From: JAEMQF01 sp963791595
GTDB lineage: Bacteria; Pseudomonadota; Gammaproteobacteria; Burkholderiales; Burkholderiaceae_C
Direction of reading: 5' to 3'
DNA length: 64,000 bases
Assembly (NCBI GenBank): GCA_963791595.1
Contig: CAWBTF010000033.1
Coordinates: 124,001-188,000 of the forward strand
Each line of letters opens with the position of its first letter. Position 1 is the first letter of the stretch. The translations under genes were made by a program, and so were the position numbers. This document shows positions 60,952 through 64,000 of this stretch, piece after piece. Below the pieces are notes generated by a model. The model saw only the letters and a list, made by a program, of their open reading frames with translations, was not told the origin of the DNA and did not search any database.

Positions 60952-62068
60952 TCAAGCTTCGGTGGCATTGGCGGCAATGAAGCCGGTGACTTCGAGCCCA
61001 TAGCCCGCCATGCTGGGCATGCGCCGCGGGCTGCCGAGCAGCTTCATCTTGCCGATGCCGAGCTCGCGCAGGATCTGCGCGCCGATGCCGTAGGTGCGCA
61101 GGTCGATCTGCGCGCGGCTCTTCGCGGCGCTGTCAGCGTCGGTCGGGTGCGGCTCGAGCAGGCTGGCGTCGGCCATGCCTTCGAGAAGTGCAATTGAGCA
61201 GCACCGCCGCGCCGCGTTCGCTCGCGCGCAGGCGCGCGAGCGCCTTGAACAAGGGCCAGGAATGGCCGCGCGGCTCAAGGTCGAGCAGATCCATCACGCC
61301 CAGGGGTTCGTGCACGCGCACCAGCACTTCCTCGTCGCGCGACCAGCGCCCATGCGTGAGCGCGAGGTGCGCGCCGCCGCTGCGGTCGCGGAACTCGGTG
61401 CAGGAAAACTCGCCTTGCGGCGTGTGCAGGCTGCGCTGCGCGATGCGTGCGATCAGCGACTCGTTGCGGCTGCGGTGCTCGATCAGGCTCGCGATCGTGC
61501 CGACCTTGAGCGCATGCTGTTCGGCGAAACGCAGCAGGTCGGGCAGGCGCGCCATCGTGCCGTCGTCGTTCATGATTTCGCAAATCACCGCGGCCGGCGT
61601 CAAGCCGGCCATCGCGGCGAGGTCGCAGCCGGCTTCGGTGTGGCCGGCGCGCATCAACACGCCGCCGTCTTGCGCCTGCAGCGGGAAGATGTGGCCGGGC
61701 TGCACCAGATCGCGCGGCTGCGCGTCGCGCGCCACCGCGGCCTGCACGGTGCGCGCGCGGTCCGCGGCCGAGATGCCGGTCGTCACGCCCTCGGCGGCCT
61801 CGATCGACACGGTGAACGCGGTGCCGTGGCGCGTGCCGTTGCGCGGCGTCATCGGGTTCAGGCGCAGCCGTTCGCAGCGCTCGCGCGTCAGCGTCAGGCA
61901 GATCAGGCCGCGCCCGAAGCGCGCCATGAAGTTGATCGATTGCGCGCTCACATGGTCGGCGGCGAGCACCAGGTCGCCCTCGTTCTCGCGGTCTTCCTCG
62001 TCGACGAGGATCACCATGCGGCCCTCGCTGAGTTCGTTGACGAGTTCCGGGACCGAGCAGATGGGCAT
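60952..62068 (-). CDS. ribB: Dihydroxybutanone phosphate synthase with degenerate GTP cyclohydrolase domain (RibBX; frameshifted)
   Basis: About 371 residues. Residues 1-205 are complete RibB: VDEEDRENEGDLVLAAD, TAFTVSIEAAEGVTTGISA, and AGHTEAGCDLAAMAGL. The C-terminal half aligns with RibA but lacks the zinc-binding cysteines and the GTP-site signature (it reads VLVRVHEPLGVMDLLDL where active enzymes have a cysteine cluster), though it keeps RTYGIGAQILRELGI. It therefore probably makes only dihydroxybutanone phosphate, with a true RibA elsewhere. An extra base at 61192-61195 breaks the frame; removal gives AAVLLNALLEGMAD. Confidence 0.93.
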
Positions 62069-62106
62069 GCGCCGAATTGTAGGTGGCGCACGCGCGGCGG
62101 CGCGAA

Positions 62107-62736
62107 TCAAGCGCGCGCCGGTGCGCTGCTCAACATGCGCTCGACGTAGCGCGCGATCAGGTCGATTTCCAGATTCACGGACTGGCCCACCTGCAAGCTG
62201 CCGAGCGTCGTGACGCTGAGCGTGTGCGGAATCAGGTTGATCTCGAATTCGCAGCCCTGCGGCTGGTCTTCGACGCGGTTCACGGTGAGGCTCACGCCGT
62301 TCACCGTGATCGAACCCTTCACGGCGAGAAAGCGCGCCAAGGCCGCGCTGGCCCTGACGCGCAGCGTGCGCGACTCGCCGGTCGCGGCGAACGCCGTCAC
62401 CGTGCCGATGCCGTCGACATGGCCGCTGACCAGGTGGCCGCCGAGCCTGTCGTTCGCGCGCAGCGCCTTTTCCAGGTTCACCGGGCCGGGGTTGGCCAGG
62501 CCGACGGTTTTGTCCAGGCTCTCGGCGGAAACGTCGACGTGAAACCGGCGCCGGCCGGCGTCGAGTTGCGTGACCGTCATGCACGCGCCGTTGATCGCGA
62601 TGCTGTCGCCCAGCGCCACGTCGTCGAGCAGGCCCGTCGGCGCTTCGATTTCCGCGCGCAGGCCGTGCGATGGCTGACTGCCGAGCGGGCGGGTCTGCAC
62701 GATGCGGCCGACGCCGCCGACGATGCCGGTGAACAT
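62107..62736 (-). CDS. ribE: Riboflavin synthase
   Basis: A 209-residue riboflavin synthase with two lumazine-binding repeats: MFTGIVGGVGRIVQ, GDSIAINGACMTVTQL, then GHLVSGHVDGIGTV, KGSITVNGVSLTVNRV and LIPHTLSVTTLG. It dismutates two lumazine molecules to riboflavin. Minus-strand operon ribD-ribE-ribBX-ribH-nusB, with short gaps of 38-62 bases between the first three. Called ribC in some species. Confidence 0.95.
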   Translation of the reverse strand: MFTGIVGGVGRIVQTRPLGSQPSHGLRAEIEAPTGLLDDVALGDSIAINGACMTVTQLDAGRRRFHVDVSAESLDKTVGLANPGPVNLEKALRANDRLGGHLVSGHVDGIGTVTAFAATGESRTLRVRASAALARFLAVKGSITVNGVSLTVNRVEDQPQGCEFEINLIPHTLSVTTLGSLQVGQSVNLEIDLIARYVERMLSSAPARA

Positions 62737-62798
62737 CGCTTCACTTTAGCAGGCCAGTCGTGGCCAAGGCGTGGGTGAGGCGGGCCGTGAGCCCTGCG

Positions 62799-63923
62799 TC
62801 AAGCTGGCGCCAAGCCACGCCGCGCGACGATGCGCAGGTCGGCGCCGACACGGGCCACGTCGACCAGGTGCAACTGCGGGCCGGCGTCGATGCGCTCCAG
62901 CGGCCCGAACGCGGCGAGTTCGCGGCCCTGCCCGAACAGCTTGGGCGCCATGTAGATCAGGAACTCGTCGACCAGGCCTTCGCGAACGAACGAGCCGTTG
63001 AGTTTGTGCCCGGCTTCGACGTGCAGCTCGTTTACGCCGCGCTGCGCCAGGTCGTCGAGCATTCGGCCTAAGTCCACCTTGCCGCCCGCACCGGCCAGCA
63101 ACTGCACTTCCGCGCCGATGCCACGCAGCGCCTCGATGCGCTGCGCATCAGGCGCGGCGGCATAGACCAGCGGCACGCCCGGGGGCTGCAAGATGCGTGC
63201 GGCGAGCGGCGTGTCCAGCCGCGAATCGACGATCACGCGGCGAGGTTGCAGCGACGTTTGCACGTGGCGCACGTCCAGGCGCGGGTCGTCGTCGAGCACG
63301 GTGCCCACGCCGGTCAGCACCGCGCCGGCGCGTCTGCGGTAGGCGTGGCCGTCTCGGCGTGCCGCTTCGCCGGTGATCCACTGGCTCGTGCCGTCGGGCA
63401 GCGCGGTGCGGCCGTCGAGCGTGACCGCGGCTTTCAGGCGCACCCAAGGGCGGCCGCGCTGCATGCGCGAGAAGAAACCGATGTTGAGTTCGCGCGATGC
63501 GTCGGCGCCCGGTCCGATGCGCACGTCGATTCCGGCCGCGCGCAGCCGCGCTTCACCCACCCCGCACACCTGCGGGTTCGGGTCGCGCAGCGCGAACTCG
63601 ACGCGCGCCACGCCCGCGGCGATGAGCGCATCGCAACAAGGCGGTGTGCGCCCATGGTGCGAACAAGGCTCGAGCGTCACATGCACGGTCGCGCCGGCGA
63701 TCCGCTCGCCGCGCGACTGCGCGTCGCGCAAGGCCATCACTTCGGCGTGCGGCTGGCCCGCAGCCTGGGTGAAGCCGCGCCCGATGACCCGGCCGTCGGG
63801 CGCGACGATCACGCAGCCGACACGCGGATTGGGGTCGCTCAGGCCGATCGCGTGCGCGGCCAGGGCGAGCGCTTCGAGCATCGGCTCGCGAGCCGCATCG
63901 CGCGAATCAAGGTTCGATGACAT
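62799..63923 (-). CDS. ribD: Bifunctional pyrimidine deaminase/reductase RibD
   Basis: A 374-residue bifunctional enzyme. The deaminase domain (1-145) has the zinc motif PHAEVMAL and TLEPCSHHGRTPPCCDAL; the reductase domain (150-370) has RPWVRLKAAVTLDGRTALPDG, RRAGAVLTGVGTVLDDDP, and HVEAGHKLNGSFVREGLVDE. First gene of the operon. ATG 63923 matches the family start. Only 77 bases upstream are visible, with no FMN-riboswitch pattern or clear promoter. Confidence 0.95.
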   Translation of the reverse strand: MSSNLDSRDAAREPMLEALALAAHAIGLSDPNPRVGCVIVAPDGRVIGRGFTQAAGQPHAEVMALRDAQSRGERIAGATVHVTLEPCSHHGRTPPCCDALIAAGVARVEFALRDPNPQVCGVGEARLRAAGIDVRIGPGADASRELNIGFFSRMQRGRPWVRLKAAVTLDGRTALPDGTSQWITGEAARRDGHAYRRRAGAVLTGVGTVLDDDPRLDVRHVQTSLQPRRVIVDSRLDTPLAARILQPPGVPLVYAAAPDAQRIEALRGIGAEVQLLAGAGGKVDLGRMLDDLAQRGVNELHVEAGHKLNGSFVREGLVDEFLIYMAPKLFGQGRELAAFGPLERIDAGPQLHLVDVARVGADLRIVARRGLAPA

Positions 63924-64000
63924 CGGCGCAGGCCGTGCTTCAGGGCTGGTGCGGCGCTGTCGTGAGATCGGCAAACACGCCATTCGTGCCGATTGCAGCG

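Overview
The window reads as chromosomal DNA from a high-GC betaproteobacterium, most likely a Burkholderiales member near the Rubrivivax/Ideonella/Leptothrix group. That placement is inference. It rests on strongly GC-biased codon use, the ribD-ribE-ribBX-ribH-nusB-aminotransferase order, a Bug/TctC solute-binding protein, a TssQ-type lipoprotein, the yjcH-actP pair next to acs, and intergenic palindromes of the GTCATCCCGGCG type. I see no rRNA, tRNA, CRISPR array, phage or plasmid gene.

Layout. 1-4.4 kb: a two-component pair (response regulator, hybrid sensor kinase) split by a palindromic repeat mosaic and an IS110-family element. 4.5-11 kb: acetate and acyl metabolism (acs, yjcH, actP, beta-ketothiolase) and an orphan Bug-type binding protein. 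11.1-16.5 kb: a fructose-type ABC importer (frcBCA) with a ROK regulator and a divergent PfkB sugar kinase. 16.5-24.4 kb, minus strand: an amidohydrolase, a DUF4864 protein, a gluconate-5-dehydrogenase-like SDR, a PhyH dioxygenase, gluconokinase and a MalK/UgpC-type ABC importer. 24.7-26.7 kb: a PQQ alcohol dehydrogenase with the lanthanide-type Asp-x-Asp signature and its cytochrome c. 26.8-31.6 kb: a fused 5-oxoprolinase and a FAD amine oxidase. 31.7-36.2 kb: a tungsten aldehyde oxidoreductase operon of the AorABC type with a MoaD-like protein. 36.3-40.4 kb: a sialidase-like protein, a membrane protein and an LTA-synthase-like sulfatase. 40.4-46.2 kb, minus strand: a GspE-type ATPase with four MshEN-like motifs, and a TRAP transporter interrupted by a repeat. 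46.4-54.2 kb: a bufferin-type RiPP operon (bufABC) followed by a YHS lipoprotein, a TVP38-disulfide reductase fusion, DUF547, DUF3047 and a second flavoprotein. 54.2-58.5 kb, minus strand: tolQRA behind a Ser/Thr kinase and TssQ. 58.6-64 kb, minus strand: an aminotransferase, nusB and the riboflavin genes.

Many genes are broken by what looks in nearly every case like one extra base. I count about 24 such sites. They are all explained by single-base insertion, several are clustered, and the protein on either side is intact and conserved, so I treat them as probable sequence errors and annotate each gene across its full span.

The most promising material for something new is the collinear block 46.4-54.2 kb (copper-chelating RiPP maturation beside membrane thiol-redox proteins). 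Next come the four-motif putative c-di-GMP-binding ATPase at 40.4-42.9 kb and the repeat mosaic plus IS110 at 0.27-2.4 kb.
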